DNA from: Lentzea jiangxiensis
GTDB taxonomy: Bacteria; Actinomycetota; Actinomycetes; Mycobacteriales; Pseudonocardiaceae
Assembly (NCBI RefSeq): GCF_900104175.1
Contig: NZ_FNIX01000027.1
Location: 1 to 64,000 of the forward strand
Reading direction: 5' to 3'
Length of the DNA: 64,000 bases
Below, one piece after another: positions 35,430 to 44,537 of the stretch. The notes beneath the pieces were generated by a model, which saw only the letters and a program-made list of their open reading frames with translations, did no database searches and was not told where the DNA came from. Position 1 is the first letter of the stretch. Each line of letters begins with the position of its first letter. The position numbers and the translations under genes are program-made.

Positions 35430-38400
35430 ATGAGCACTGTCGTCGCCTTCCTCTCCCCCGGCGTGGGCGCGGGGCAGACCGGCACGCTGGCCAACCTCGC
35501 CGTGGTGCTCGCCGGGTCGGGCAGGCGCGTCCTCGTCATCGACTGGGTGCCGGACCTCCCGCGCACGTCCGCGTACCTCAGGCCGCTGCTCGCCGACTAC
35601 CTGCCGCTGGACGAGGTGCTCGGCTCGCGGCTCGTGGCGGCCCTGGCGGCGAACCTGGGGCAGCTGCCCGACGCGAGCGTCGAGCGGTACGCGCTGTCGG
35701 AACCCTCCGGTGTCGTCGACGTGCTCAAGGTCGACGCGCACCCCGCCCCGCAGAACGGGAGCACGGCGGACAGGCTGCGCGAACTGCTGCTGGGCACGGA
35801 CTACGACGAGATCCTGATCGACGCGCCGACGCCGACGCACCACGACGCCGTCCCGGCCGCGATGGCGGCGTTGTGCGACGTCGTCGTGTTCTGCTTCCCG
35901 GTGCGGCCCGGTGTGCCGCAGAAGGCCGCCGAGCTCGGACAGGCGGTGCGGCGGCGGTCACCGCGGCACGTCGACTTCGTCCTCGTGGTCACGGTCCACG
36001 GGGAGCAGAGCTTCTACCAGGCCGAACACACACTCGGTCCCATTCGTGCCTCGTTCGCGGACCTGTTGCTGGACCAGCGACGCCGGCTGGTGCCCCGCGG
36101 CGCCGTCGCCATCCCGTACGTGGAGTTCTCGTCGTTCCAGCCGCTGCTCACGGTGCTCGTCGAACGGCCGTCACCCGAGTCGCGCCTGCACTCCGCCTAC
36201 GGCGAGCTGGTGGCGGCCGTGACGGATCAGGCGGTCGTGGCCGTTCCGCGCGTCACGCCGCTGGTCGCCTCACGCCGCCGCCGGTTGTTCGGCCTGGACC
36301 AGGGCGTCGAGCCACCTCCGCTGGTGCTGCTGCACGACTCGCGGGGACGGGCCTGGGCGGACTGGATCCGCGGCCAGGTCGAGGTCGCGGGCATGCGCGT
36401 CCTGGCGGCGCCGGAGGACGACCAGGAGGTCCTGCAGATCGCGTACGTCGAGACCGACGGCGGTCCGGACCCGCGGGTGCACGCGGCGCTGGACGAGGTT
36501 CTGGCCGGAGCGGCCGGCCGCGACGCCGTGGTCGAGGTGACCAGGCTGCTGGTCACGAGCGACTCGGACAGCGAGGCCGAGGACGAGGCGTTCACGTTGT
36601 CGCTCGCCGACATCAGCGAGATGCGGGCCCGGCTGCGCCTGCTCAACCGCTTCGGCCTCGTGGGCCCGGACGAGGCGATCGACCTCGGCGGCAGCCGTTA
36701 CCCCGGCAGCAACACCCGCGTGCGGGTGCTCCCCCCGCGCAACCAGGACTTCGTCGGCCGCGACCGCGAGCTCGAACACCTCCGCGACCGGCTCCGGCCG
36801 GGCCAGAGCGCCCAGGTGCAGGTGACCGGGCCACCCGGGATCGGCAAGAGCGAGTTCGCCCGCGAGTTCGCGCACCGCTTCGCGCACGACTACGACCTCG
36901 TCCACTGGGTCGCGGCGCACGACCAGGAAGCGTTGTCGGACGACATGGGCAACCTGACCGCGCGGGTGCGCGAGGTGGTCGGCGTGCGCGGCGGCGACGT
37001 CCTCGGTGCCCTCGCGGCGGACCCGGCCAACCGGTGGCTCGTCGTCTACGACAACGCCGACGACCCCGCCGTGATCGACAGCATGGCGGGGGCGGTCGGC
37101 GCGGGCCACGTCATCGTCACCACCACGCGCCTGCACCCGCTGGCGGGCGAGGAACTGACGCTGACCGAGCTCTCGTCGGGCGAGAGCACGCTGCTGCTGA
37201 GCCGGCACGTCCGCGCGCTGTCCGCCGAGGAGGCCCGTTCGGTCGCCGACGCGGTGCGGCACCAGCCGCTCGCGGTCGAGCTGGTCGGGGCGTGGCTCAG
37301 CCAGGTGGTGCAGACCGGTGGCGAGACGGCGTGGGCCGTGCGCGAACTGCTGGGCAAGCTCGCCGACGAACCACCGGACCACGAGGCCGCCGTGGACGAG
37401 CAGGTCGTCGGGCTGCTCGTGACCACGTTGCGCACCACGGCGCTCGGCAGGGTGACCGTCCTGCTCGCCGAGATGTGCGCCTTCCTGTCCCCGGAGGGCG
37501 CCGACATCAGGATGCTGCGCGCGAGCGCGGTCTGGCAGGCGCTGGTCGCCGCGGCGGGCGACGACGCCGCGCTGCTCGAGGGCGGGGCGGACGAGCTGGA
37601 CCTGGTGCTGTGGATGGGTGCGCGGTACGGGCTGCTCGACGTCGACTGGGGGCGCCGGCCGCTGGTGCGCATGCACCGGGTGGTCCAGGCCGTGCTGCGC
37701 GACCTCATGCCGGAGGAGGAACGGGCCGAACGCCGCCGCCAGCTGCTCGCCGCCCTCGCCGCGTACGCACCGTCCGATGTGGACAACGACTACACCTCGG
37801 GCGTGCGGCGGTACGCGGAGCTGCAGAAGCACGTCGTGTTCTCGGGAGCGCTGGAGTCGAGCGACGACCGGGTGCGCCGCTGGCTCGTCAGCCAGGTCAG
37901 GCACACCTACCACGACGGCAACACCGGGCGGTGGCGCGTGGCCCTGGACGTGGCCGGCCGGCTCATCGAGCGGTGGTCGGCCGAGTTCGGCCAGGACGAC
38001 GGCCTGCTGCTGCGGCTGCGGGGCCAGGTCGCGAACCTGCACCGGATCCTGGGGGACAACCACTCCGCGCTGGCCCTCGACGACGCCGTGCTCGCCCGCC
38101 AGCGCAGGCTGCTGTCCCCGTCGCACCCGCAGGCGCTGATCACCGCCCGCGGCCGTGCCGCCGACCTGCGCGGCCTCGGGCAGTTCGCGGAGGCCGTGCT
38201 GGAGGACCAGGTGACCTACACCGGGTTGCGGCGCTCGCTCGGCGAGGACCACCCGCACACCCGCACCGCCGCCAACAACCTCGCCCTGTCCCACTACCTC
38301 GCCGGCGAGCCCTCCGCCGCGTTGCGCGTGGAACGCGACAACTACAACCGCCGCATGCGGCTGTTCGGGCCGAACGAGCTGCAGACGTGGTGGTCGATGT

Positions 38401-39089
38401 GCAGCATCGGCACGTACCTGAGGGAGCTCGGCCGGTTCGAGGACGCCCTGGAGGCACTGCGCTCGGCCCGCGAGCACGTGCTGTCGCTGCGGCCCGAGAC
38501 CAACCTGCTGGAGCTGCGGATCCGGTGGAACCAGGCCATCACCTACCGGCAGACCGGCAGGGTGTCGGTCGCCGCCGACCGCAACCGGGAAACGCTCGCG
38601 GACTACGCGGAATGGCTCGGGCCCGAGCACCCCTGGACGCTGGGCTGCCGGTTGAGCCTCGCGCACGACCTGCGCCGGCTCGGCGTCCTGGAGAGCGCCG
38701 CCCGGCACGCCACGGCGTGCCTGGCGGGCTTCACCGGCGACGTCGGCCTGGACGGCCACCACCCGTTCGTCGTGGTGTGCCGCCTGGCGCTCGGGCGCAT
38801 CCGGCTGGACGAGGGCGACGTCGAGACCGCGGAGGAGCTCCTGCGGGACGGGCGCGACGAGCTCGCCCAACTCGGTCAAGCGCACCCGTGGACGCTGGCG
38901 GCCCGGTACCACCAGACGGCGGTGGTGCGGGCGCAGGGCGATCCCGAGCGCGGACGCGCGCTCGTCGCCGAACTGCACGAGGACTGCGTCGAGTACCTCG
39001 GCCCGTCCCACCCGTACACCGGGATAACCCGCAGGGACCTGGAGGACGGTGCGCCGCAGCCCCTCGACATCGACGTCCCGCAGACGTGA
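35430..39089 (+). CDS. fxsT: FxsT-like NTPase/TPR protein of the FxSxx-COOH system
   Basis: 1,219 aa from ATG 35430 (GGGGGAG upstream; GTG 35427 is adjacent). Domain order: a MinD/ParA-like region at about 1-270 with a degenerate P-loop (PGVGAGQTG, Gln for Lys); a shrunken TIR-like segment at about 290-350 (LLHDSRGRAWADWIRGQVEV); an NB-ARC NTPase at about 440-800 with intact VTGPPGIGKSEFAREFA and WLVVYDNADD; and TPRs at about 830-1200. FxsT proteins resemble STAND signal transducers and always accompany FxsA/FxsB; their role is unproven. It is co-oriented with fxsA (100 bp gap) and the next gene (10 bp). Confidence 0.9.
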   Translation: MSTVVAFLSPGVGAGQTGTLANLAVVLAGSGRRVLVIDWVPDLPRTSAYLRPLLADYLPLDEVLGSRLVAALAANLGQLPDASVERYALSEPSGVVDVLKVDAHPAPQNGSTADRLRELLLGTDYDEILIDAPTPTHHDAVPAAMAALCDVVVFCFPVRPGVPQKAAELGQAVRRRSPRHVDFVLVVTVHGEQSFYQAEHTLGPIRASFADLLLDQRRRLVPRGAVAIPYVEFSSFQPLLTVLVERPSPESRLHSAYGELVAAVTDQAVVAVPRVTPLVASRRRRLFGLDQGVEPPPLVLLHDSRGRAWADWIRGQVEVAGMRVLAAPEDDQEVLQIAYVETDGGPDPRVHAALDEVLAGAAGRDAVVEVTRLLVTSDSDSEAEDEAFTLSLADISEMRARLRLLNRFGLVGPDEAIDLGGSRYPGSNTRVRVLPPRNQDFVGRDRELEHLRDRLRPGQSAQVQVTGPPGIGKSEFAREFAHRFAHDYDLVHWVAAHDQEALSDDMGNLTARVREVVGVRGGDVLGALAADPANRWLVVYDNADDPAVIDSMAGAVGAGHVIVTTTRLHPLAGEELTLTELSSGESTLLLSRHVRALSAEEARSVADAVRHQPLAVELVGAWLSQVVQTGGETAWAVRELLGKLADEPPDHEAAVDEQVVGLLVTTLRTTALGRVTVLLAEMCAFLSPEGADIRMLRASAVWQALVAAAGDDAALLEGGADELDLVLWMGARYGLLDVDWGRRPLVRMHRVVQAVLRDLMPEEERAERRRQLLAALAAYAPSDVDNDYTSGVRRYAELQKHVVFSGALESSDDRVRRWLVSQVRHTYHDGNTGRWRVALDVAGRLIERWSAEFGQDDGLLLRLRGQVANLHRILGDNHSALALDDAVLARQRRLLSPSHPQALITARGRAADLRGLGQFAEAVLEDQVTYTGLRRSLGEDHPHTRTAANNLALSHYLAGEPSAALRVERDNYNRRMRLFGPNELQTWWSMCSIGTYLRELGRFEDALEALRSAREHVLSLRPETNLLELRIRWNQAITYRQTGRVSVAADRNRETLADYAEWLGPEHPWTLGCRLSLAHDLRRLGVLESAARHATACLAGFTGDVGLDGHHPFVVVCRLALGRIRLDEGDVETAEELLRDGRDELAQLGQAHPWTLAARYHQTAVVRAQGDPERGRALVAELHEDCVEYLGPSHPYTGITRRDLEDGAPQPLDIDVPQT

Positions 39090-39099
39090 AGGCGGCACC

Positions 39100-40065
39100 G
39101 TGGCGAACGAGCACCCGATCACCACCCGTGTCGCCGACCACGTCGGCGGCCTGTTCCGGGTGATGATCCGCGAGTGCGGGAGCGCGTTGACCCGTGCTCC
39201 CGAACTCGTGCACCTGGCGCACTACAGCCACGGGTTGCACAACTTCTCCGTCGACCGGCTGGGCGGGGAGGAACGGCGGCGCGACGAGTTCGTGGCGCTC
39301 GGCCGCACCCTGTCCCTGCGGCACGCCGCTTTCGAACGAGCCGTGCTCGACGTCCGCACCGGGCTGCTGGTCCGGGTGGTCGTGCAGTCGGAGGAGGGTG
39401 CGGCGATCTGCGCCTCCGTGCAGCCGGGCGACCTGCTCGTCGGCGTCGTCCTCGCCCCGGTGGACGCGGACGAGCCACCGGGCACGTCCTCCGTGCAGTC
39501 CGCGGACATCGCCGTGGCGACGCTCGCCAACCGCTTGCGCGCACATCTGCGGCAGGCGTCGTACAACCCCGGTGGCTGGGAGACGGCCGACGGCAGCGAG
39601 CCTCTGATCGGCGCCGCCGTGCACCCGCACCTCCTGGTGCGGGTGCCGGGTGCCCGCGGCGTGAAGCGGGCGGCGGAACTGGTGGACGGAGCGTTGCGGG
39701 ACAGGGAGCTCCACTTCGTCGCGTACCAGGTGGACGGGCAGATCGCGGTGTCCGGCGACACGTTCGCCGCACCGGAGCTGGACGCGTTCTTCACCCAGAT
39801 CGCCGTGGACGCGCGACGCCGCTTCTACCTCTCGCTGAGCAGGGAGCTGGCCGCGTCCGCCACGTCGCTGAGCCGCGTCATGACCCCGGTTCCCGGTGGC
39901 CGGATGCTGCGCTTCGTCCTCGACGTCGAACAGGGCGCGATCTACTACTACCGGCTGGACGCGGGCCGGTACCTCATCGGTGTCACGCTGGACCAGAGCC
40001 GCGTGATGCACGCCGACCTGCACATGGCCGCGCTCATCCGCCAGGTGTGCGCCGATGGCGGATGA
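39100..40065 (+). CDS. unrecognised protein in the fxsT operon
   Basis: 321 aa from GTG 39100, 10 bp after fxsT and overlapping the pentapeptide gene by 11 bp. I do not recognise a named family. No signal peptide or membrane segment is visible. The sequence is rich in beta-prone stretches (LLVRVVVQSEEGAAICASV; LRFVLDVEQGAIYYYRLDAG) and keeps few cysteines. The C-terminal GRYLIGVTLDQSRVMHADLH is well structured. Its place between the STAND-like FxsT and a membrane pentapeptide protein suggests it is a partner of one of them. Confidence 0.75.
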   Translation: MANEHPITTRVADHVGGLFRVMIRECGSALTRAPELVHLAHYSHGLHNFSVDRLGGEERRRDEFVALGRTLSLRHAAFERAVLDVRTGLLVRVVVQSEEGAAICASVQPGDLLVGVVLAPVDADEPPGTSSVQSADIAVATLANRLRAHLRQASYNPGGWETADGSEPLIGAAVHPHLLVRVPGARGVKRAAELVDGALRDRELHFVAYQVDGQIAVSGDTFAAPELDAFFTQIAVDARRRFYLSLSRELAASATSLSRVMTPVPGGRMLRFVLDVEQGAIYYYRLDAGRYLIGVTLDQSRVMHADLHMAALIRQVCADGG

Positions 40066-41296
40066 GAGACCGCGGTACACGGTGCTGTCCCCGCGCGCGA
40101 TCACGATCGCGGGCGTGGTCCTGCTGGTGGCCGGCGTGGGGCTCGCGGTGCTGCTGGTCTGGGCGTACGGCGGGGGAACCGACGCCGAGCGCAACAAGCT
40201 CGACGCGATCAGGACCGCCGGCACCCTCGTCGTCGGCGCCGGGGGAGCGGGGGCGCTGTGGCTCGCCGCGCGCCGCCAGCGCACCACCGAGATCTCGTTG
40301 CGGCAGAAGGAGCACGACCAGTCGCAGATCGACAGGACCCACCGGCTCAACGAGCAGACCGCCGAGAACAACCGCGCCGACGCGGTGGAACGGCTGCTGA
40401 CCGAGCTGTACGGCAAGGCCGTGGAACAGCTGGGGTCGGACAAGCCCGCGGTGCGCATGGGAGGCATGTTCGCCCTGGAACGCCTGGCGCAGACCATGCC
40501 GGAGCAGCGGCAGACCATCGTCAACGTGCTGTGCGCGTACCTGAGGATGCCGCCGGCCGACGACGGAACGGAAACGCAGGTCCGCACCACGGCGCAGGCG
40601 ATCCTCACCAAGCACCTGCGGCCGGGTGCCGGAGCGTTGTTCTGGGAGGACACGGACCTCGACCTCGGCGGCGCGCGGCTGACGGAGCTGGACCTCAGCG
40701 GGTGCGTCGTGCGGCACGCCGTCTTCCGGGGCGGCCACCTGACCGGCAGGACGACGTTCCGGCAGGCCTCGTTCACGGACATCACGTTCGACGAGGCCGT
40801 GGTCGCCGACGAGGTGTGGTTCGACGAGCTCGTGGTGGACGGCGAGTCGTCCTGGCAGCGCACGAGGTTCGCCGGCGCGGCCATGTTCGAGGGCGCGGTC
40901 CTGCGCGGCAGGGCGCGGTTCGACCGCCTGGAGTGCACGGGCCAGGCGGTGTTCGTCGGCGTCGACTTCGGCGGGGACGTGTCGTTCGACGCGGCGGTCT
41001 TCCACCGCGACACCCGGTTCTCCCGTGCGGTCTTCCGGCGGTTGGCGTCGTTCGACGGCGTCGGGTTCGCGCAGCAGGCGAGGTTCACCGGGGCGTGCTT
41101 CGCGGGGGAGGTGGTGTTCGACGGGATCCGGTGCGCGGACCTGAGGTTCGACGAGGTCACCGCCCGGATCGACGTGCCGGCCGACGCGACCCGCGCGTGG
41201 CCGCCGGGGTTCGAGCTCGGCGGGTCCTGCCCCGTGCCGCAAGGGTGCTCGGGGACGTGGGGCCCGGTCGTCAGCGGAAACCGTGGCGGACGTTGA
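40055..41296 (+). CDS. membrane-anchored pentapeptide-repeat protein
   Basis: 413 aa from ATG 40055. Two transmembrane helices at about residues 16-38 and 52-70 (ITIAGVVLLVAGVGLAVLLV; LVVGAGGAGALWLAAR) are followed by a charged, coiled-coil-like stretch and a conserved ERLLTELYGKAVEQLGSDKP segment. Pentapeptide repeats (A(D/N)LXX-like, in runs such as ASFTDITFDEAVV and AVFRRLASFDGVGF) run from about 205 to 370 and form a beta-helix. The same architecture is common in actinomycetes; the role is unknown. Last gene of the fxsA-fxsT operon, overlapping the convergent ATPase gene by 26 bp. Confidence 0.85.
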   Translation: MADERPRYTVLSPRAITIAGVVLLVAGVGLAVLLVWAYGGGTDAERNKLDAIRTAGTLVVGAGGAGALWLAARRQRTTEISLRQKEHDQSQIDRTHRLNEQTAENNRADAVERLLTELYGKAVEQLGSDKPAVRMGGMFALERLAQTMPEQRQTIVNVLCAYLRMPPADDGTETQVRTTAQAILTKHLRPGAGALFWEDTDLDLGGARLTELDLSGCVVRHAVFRGGHLTGRTTFRQASFTDITFDEAVVADEVWFDELVVDGESSWQRTRFAGAAMFEGAVLRGRARFDRLECTGQAVFVGVDFGGDVSFDAAVFHRDTRFSRAVFRRLASFDGVGFAQQARFTGACFAGEVVFDGIRCADLRFDEVTARIDVPADATRAWPPGFELGGSCPVPQGCSGTWGPVVSGNRGGR

Positions 41297-43424
41297 CGCT
41301 GAGGTTGTAGAAGGTCCGCACGAGGTCGAGCTTCCTGCCGGCGGCCAGCTCCTCGAGCCGCGCGATCGGGACCTGCTCGGTGATCCGGTCGAACGTGTGG
41401 CACAGCTCGTCGAGGCGGTCGTAGGCCCGCTGCGGCACCGGCCCCGACGCGGCCAGCACCTCCGCGGTGTACCAGGCGCTGACGGCGCCGCGGAACTCCA
41501 GCACGACCGGGCGCAGCACGATCGCGACCGCGGTCGACTCGAGGCCCTGGCGCAGGAACATCGGCAGCCGCTGACCCGTGGCGCCCTCGGCGAAGTCGCC
41601 GGCGAGCGCGGCGTCGACGTCGAGCACCTCGGTCAGCCGGTCCAGCGCCCTGGTGAACTCCTTCTCCACCAGCGGGGGCAGCCGCACCGGCCGTTCGCCA
41701 CCCCCGGCCAGGCCGCCGTCGCGCAGGGTCCGCAGGTCGCCCGCGATGTCGTCGAGCTGCGCCTGCAGCGCGTCCAGTCGTCCGTCCGAAATGGACCTTA
41801 CCTCGTCGAGCTGGGCGGCGACCCGTTCGATGAAGCCGTGGATGCCCGCCTGCTGCCGGGTGAGCTGCTCCATCGCCTGCTGCAGCAGCGTCATCGGGTC
41901 GTGCCCGGAACCCGCGCGCACCTCGTTCTCGATGGCGCGCAGCAACGCCGTCATGTGATCGGCGTAGGAGAGCCGTTCGTAGACCAGGGGAGGACGGCTC
42001 AGCACACCGGCGAGCCGGTCCTCCGGCTCCGCGGCCAGCACGCCGTTCACGACCAGCAGCACCCGGCAGTTCAGCACGATCTTGCGCAGCGCCAGCACCT
42101 GCGCGGTCAGCCGTTCCGCGTCCCGGGTGTCGAGCACCGAGTCCGTCAGCACGATCGCGCAGCCGGCCGTGCCCTCCGCGAACGTGACCCAGAAGTCGAC
42201 GCGGGTGTCCACGCCCTGGCCGAGGAAGTGGTGCCGCAGGTGGCTGAAGTTCTCGGCGTCGAGCAGCCGCGTCGTCGCCGCCTCCACGTCGTCGAAACTG
42301 GACAGCCCGACGTCGCGGGCGACCTCCCGGACGAGGTCGTGGGTGATCGGCGTGCCGTCGGCCGCCCAGCGGCGGTAGAGGTGGTGGCAGAGCCTGATCA
42401 CCGTGCGCGGCGTGCCGTTCGCGAGCGAGACGAGGTAGTCGACGACGTCGGTGCTGAACGGCTCCAGCCCCGCACCGCCCTGCGCGGTCTCGATGTACTG
42501 GCGCACGTGGCCGGCGCCGAAGCGGGACATGCCGATCTCGTGGGTGATCCGCTGGCGGACGTCCCTGCGCAGCACCGTGGTGAGCTCCGGCAACCCGGTC
42601 AGCACCAGGAACGCGCCCGCCGAGTCGAACTGCTGCAGCAACGTCTGGAACGCGCTCATGCCGACGTCGTCGGGCCCGCCGGCCACGGTCTTGTGCAGCT
42701 CGTCGATCACCAGCAGGAACCGCCGGTCGCCGTGCGCGTGGAGCCGCACGAACGCCCCCATCACCGCCAGCGCGGCGTCGTCGGTGGTCAGCGGCACCTC
42801 GATGCCGCGGTCCACCAGCACCTGCTGCGGCGCGCCGCCCCGCAGCCAGCCCCAGACGAAGTCCTTGAGCTCCTCGCGCAGCAGCAGGGTCAGCGCCGTG
42901 CTGAACGCCTGGTGCCGCGTGATCTCCAGCAGCCTCGTCTTCAGCCGCCCCAGCAGGCTCGACGACTGCAGCTGCATCTTCTCGACCACCACCTGCGGGT
43001 CGAGGGCGCCGTCGCGCAACCACTGGACGGTCTGCGGCGAGGCCCCGGTCGAGTGCAGGTGGTCCGCGACGATCCCCGCGTACACCTCCGTGAGCCGTGC
43101 GAACACCTTCTCGTCCGCCTGCGCCTCCACGAACCGCCGGTACAGGCCGGTGAACCTGTTGCGGGGCTCCGCGATCGCGTTCGGCGTGGCCTCGACGTAG
43201 ATCTGCTCGCACCGGCCGTGCGCGTGCTTGAGCAGCTCGCCCGCCAGGTGGGTCTTGCCGGTGCCGTAGTCGCCGACGACCGCGATGACGTTGCCCGTGC
43301 TCGGTGCGGCGATGTAGTCGTCCAGGTACGCCTTGGCCGCGCGGATGGGGTCCGTCTCGACACCGGGGCTCGTCGTGTCCGGTATCTGCGTGACCGCCAT
43401 GGCGTTGAACGGGTTCACGGTCAT
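41271..43424 (-). CDS. large AAA+/STAND-like ATPase, partner of the next gene
   Basis: 717 aa from ATG 43424, sharing one base with the upstream ATPase stop (TGATG). Walker A is VVGDYGTGKTHLAGE near residue 50; Walker B is FLLVIDELHKTVAG near 236. The sensor region is VLTGLPELTTVLRRDV. C-terminal to the ATPase are a REase- or receptor-like segment (SHLRHHFLGQGVDTRVDFWV), a heptad-rich stretch at about 520-575 and an all-helical end. No membrane segment or nuclease motif was recognised with confidence. The pairing suggests a two-component ATPase complex. Confidence 0.75.
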   Translation of the reverse strand: MTVNPFNAMAVTQIPDTTSPGVETDPIRAAKAYLDDYIAAPSTGNVIAVVGDYGTGKTHLAGELLKHAHGRCEQIYVEATPNAIAEPRNRFTGLYRRFVEAQADEKVFARLTEVYAGIVADHLHSTGASPQTVQWLRDGALDPQVVVEKMQLQSSSLLGRLKTRLLEITRHQAFSTALTLLLREELKDFVWGWLRGGAPQQVLVDRGIEVPLTTDDAALAVMGAFVRLHAHGDRRFLLVIDELHKTVAGGPDDVGMSAFQTLLQQFDSAGAFLVLTGLPELTTVLRRDVRQRITHEIGMSRFGAGHVRQYIETAQGGAGLEPFSTDVVDYLVSLANGTPRTVIRLCHHLYRRWAADGTPITHDLVREVARDVGLSSFDDVEAATTRLLDAENFSHLRHHFLGQGVDTRVDFWVTFAEGTAGCAIVLTDSVLDTRDAERLTAQVLALRKIVLNCRVLLVVNGVLAAEPEDRLAGVLSRPPLVYERLSYADHMTALLRAIENEVRAGSGHDPMTLLQQAMEQLTRQQAGIHGFIERVAAQLDEVRSISDGRLDALQAQLDDIAGDLRTLRDGGLAGGGERPVRLPPLVEKEFTRALDRLTEVLDVDAALAGDFAEGATGQRLPMFLRQGLESTAVAIVLRPVVLEFRGAVSAWYTAEVLAASGPVPQRAYDRLDELCHTFDRITEQVPIARLEELAAGRKLDLVRTFYNLSVNVRHGFR

Positions 43425-44356
43425 CAGCGGATCCTGAGGTCGTCGAGGAACTTCTCGTAGAACAGCCGGGTGATGTCCTCGTAGGTGACCCAGTCGCTGT
43501 CGGTGTACCCGCTGTCCTGCCTGCCCCGCTCTTCGTACACCTCGGAGAGGATCCGCTGGAGCTGCGCGATCGACCGCAACGGCCCGGCCGCCCGGTCCAT
43601 CGTCTCGACGCTGATCCGAGGGTAGCGCCCGCGCCGCCGGTTGCGGTCGAGCCGGTCCTCGATGAACCGCCGGACGTCACCGGGGTTGAGCGGCCCGACC
43701 GACAGCAGGACCGGCGGCTCCGGCGACGACTCCCGCACCCGCGAGATCTGCGCGCGGTCGAAGTACGACGACTCGGCGAAGAACAGCAACCTCCTGCGCG
43801 CCAGCGCCGCGTAGGCGACGACCTCCCGCACCACCTCCGCCGGCGGCAGCAGCACGATCAGCACCACGTCGTCGGGCAGCGCGTTGCCGAGCCCGGCGTA
43901 CAACCGGCTCGGCGGCAACCCGCGGACCCCTTCGTGCACCGCGGGCGGCAGCACCCCGTTGTGCGCCAGCTCGTCCACGAGCCGTTCGGCGACGAGCCCC
44001 ATGCGCTCCTCGACCGACTGCTGCGACCCGTCCCTGGTGAGGTCCACGATCTCCCCGCGCACCCCGTGCCCGGCCAGCTGGTCGCGCGTCCAGTGCGCGC
44101 ACCGGTTGATCAGAGCGGTCTTGCCGCACCCGGACTCGCCGGTGACGAGCACCAGCCGCCCGTCCTCGCGCAGGTTCTCCACCGCGGTCATCCGCCGCGT
44201 GTACTTCTGGAACGCCGCGAGCGTGTGGTTGACGTCGACGTACAGCTTGTCGTGCGCCTGGTGCCGCCACGGGCACAACGGCCGCAGCGGAGATTCCTCC
44301 CAACCTGGAACGAGGAACGGGTTGACCACGGGAGGTTCTCCGCTCTCCTGCAGCAT
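43424..44356 (-). CDS. P-loop ATPase, upstream partner
   Basis: 310 aa from ATG 44356. Walker A is LVLVTGESGCGKTALINR near residue 72. The Walker B-like strand is VVLIVLLPPAEVV near 167, with weak acidic residues. The N-terminus reads VVNPFLVPGWEESPLRPL and resembles the NPFNAM start of its partner. The C-terminus contains LQRILSEVYEERG. It is a small AAA/STAND-type NTPase without an added effector domain. It forms a bicistronic unit with the 717-aa ATPase, which faces the fxsT operon. Confidence 0.75.
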   Translation of the reverse strand: MLQESGEPPVVNPFLVPGWEESPLRPLCPWRHQAHDKLYVDVNHTLAAFQKYTRRMTAVENLREDGRLVLVTGESGCGKTALINRCAHWTRDQLAGHGVRGEIVDLTRDGSQQSVEERMGLVAERLVDELAHNGVLPPAVHEGVRGLPPSRLYAGLGNALPDDVVLIVLLPPAEVVREVVAYAALARRRLLFFAESSYFDRAQISRVRESSPEPPVLLSVGPLNPGDVRRFIEDRLDRNRRRGRYPRISVETMDRAAGPLRSIAQLQRILSEVYEERGRQDSGYTDSDWVTYEDITRLFYEKFLDDLRIR

Positions 44357-44537
44357 CGCCCGCGCTCACCACCCCGTGTCGCCCGCGCTCCCACTCCCCG
44401 TCGTTGGGGGCGCTGGAGTATTACCACGACCAGCGGCCCGCGGTAGACCGCCGATCGGGGCGCGCAGCGGGTGAAGATCGGCCACTCCGAACGCTGGTGA
44501 TCGTCCACAGTGGCCGGTCGAGGTGCGGCCGGTCCGT

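Noticed and set aside
35327..39163. 1,278-aa alternative frame overlapping fxsT
   Set aside because: Reads as Arg/Pro-rich nonsense. The fxsT frame carries the P-loop, TPR and family signatures.
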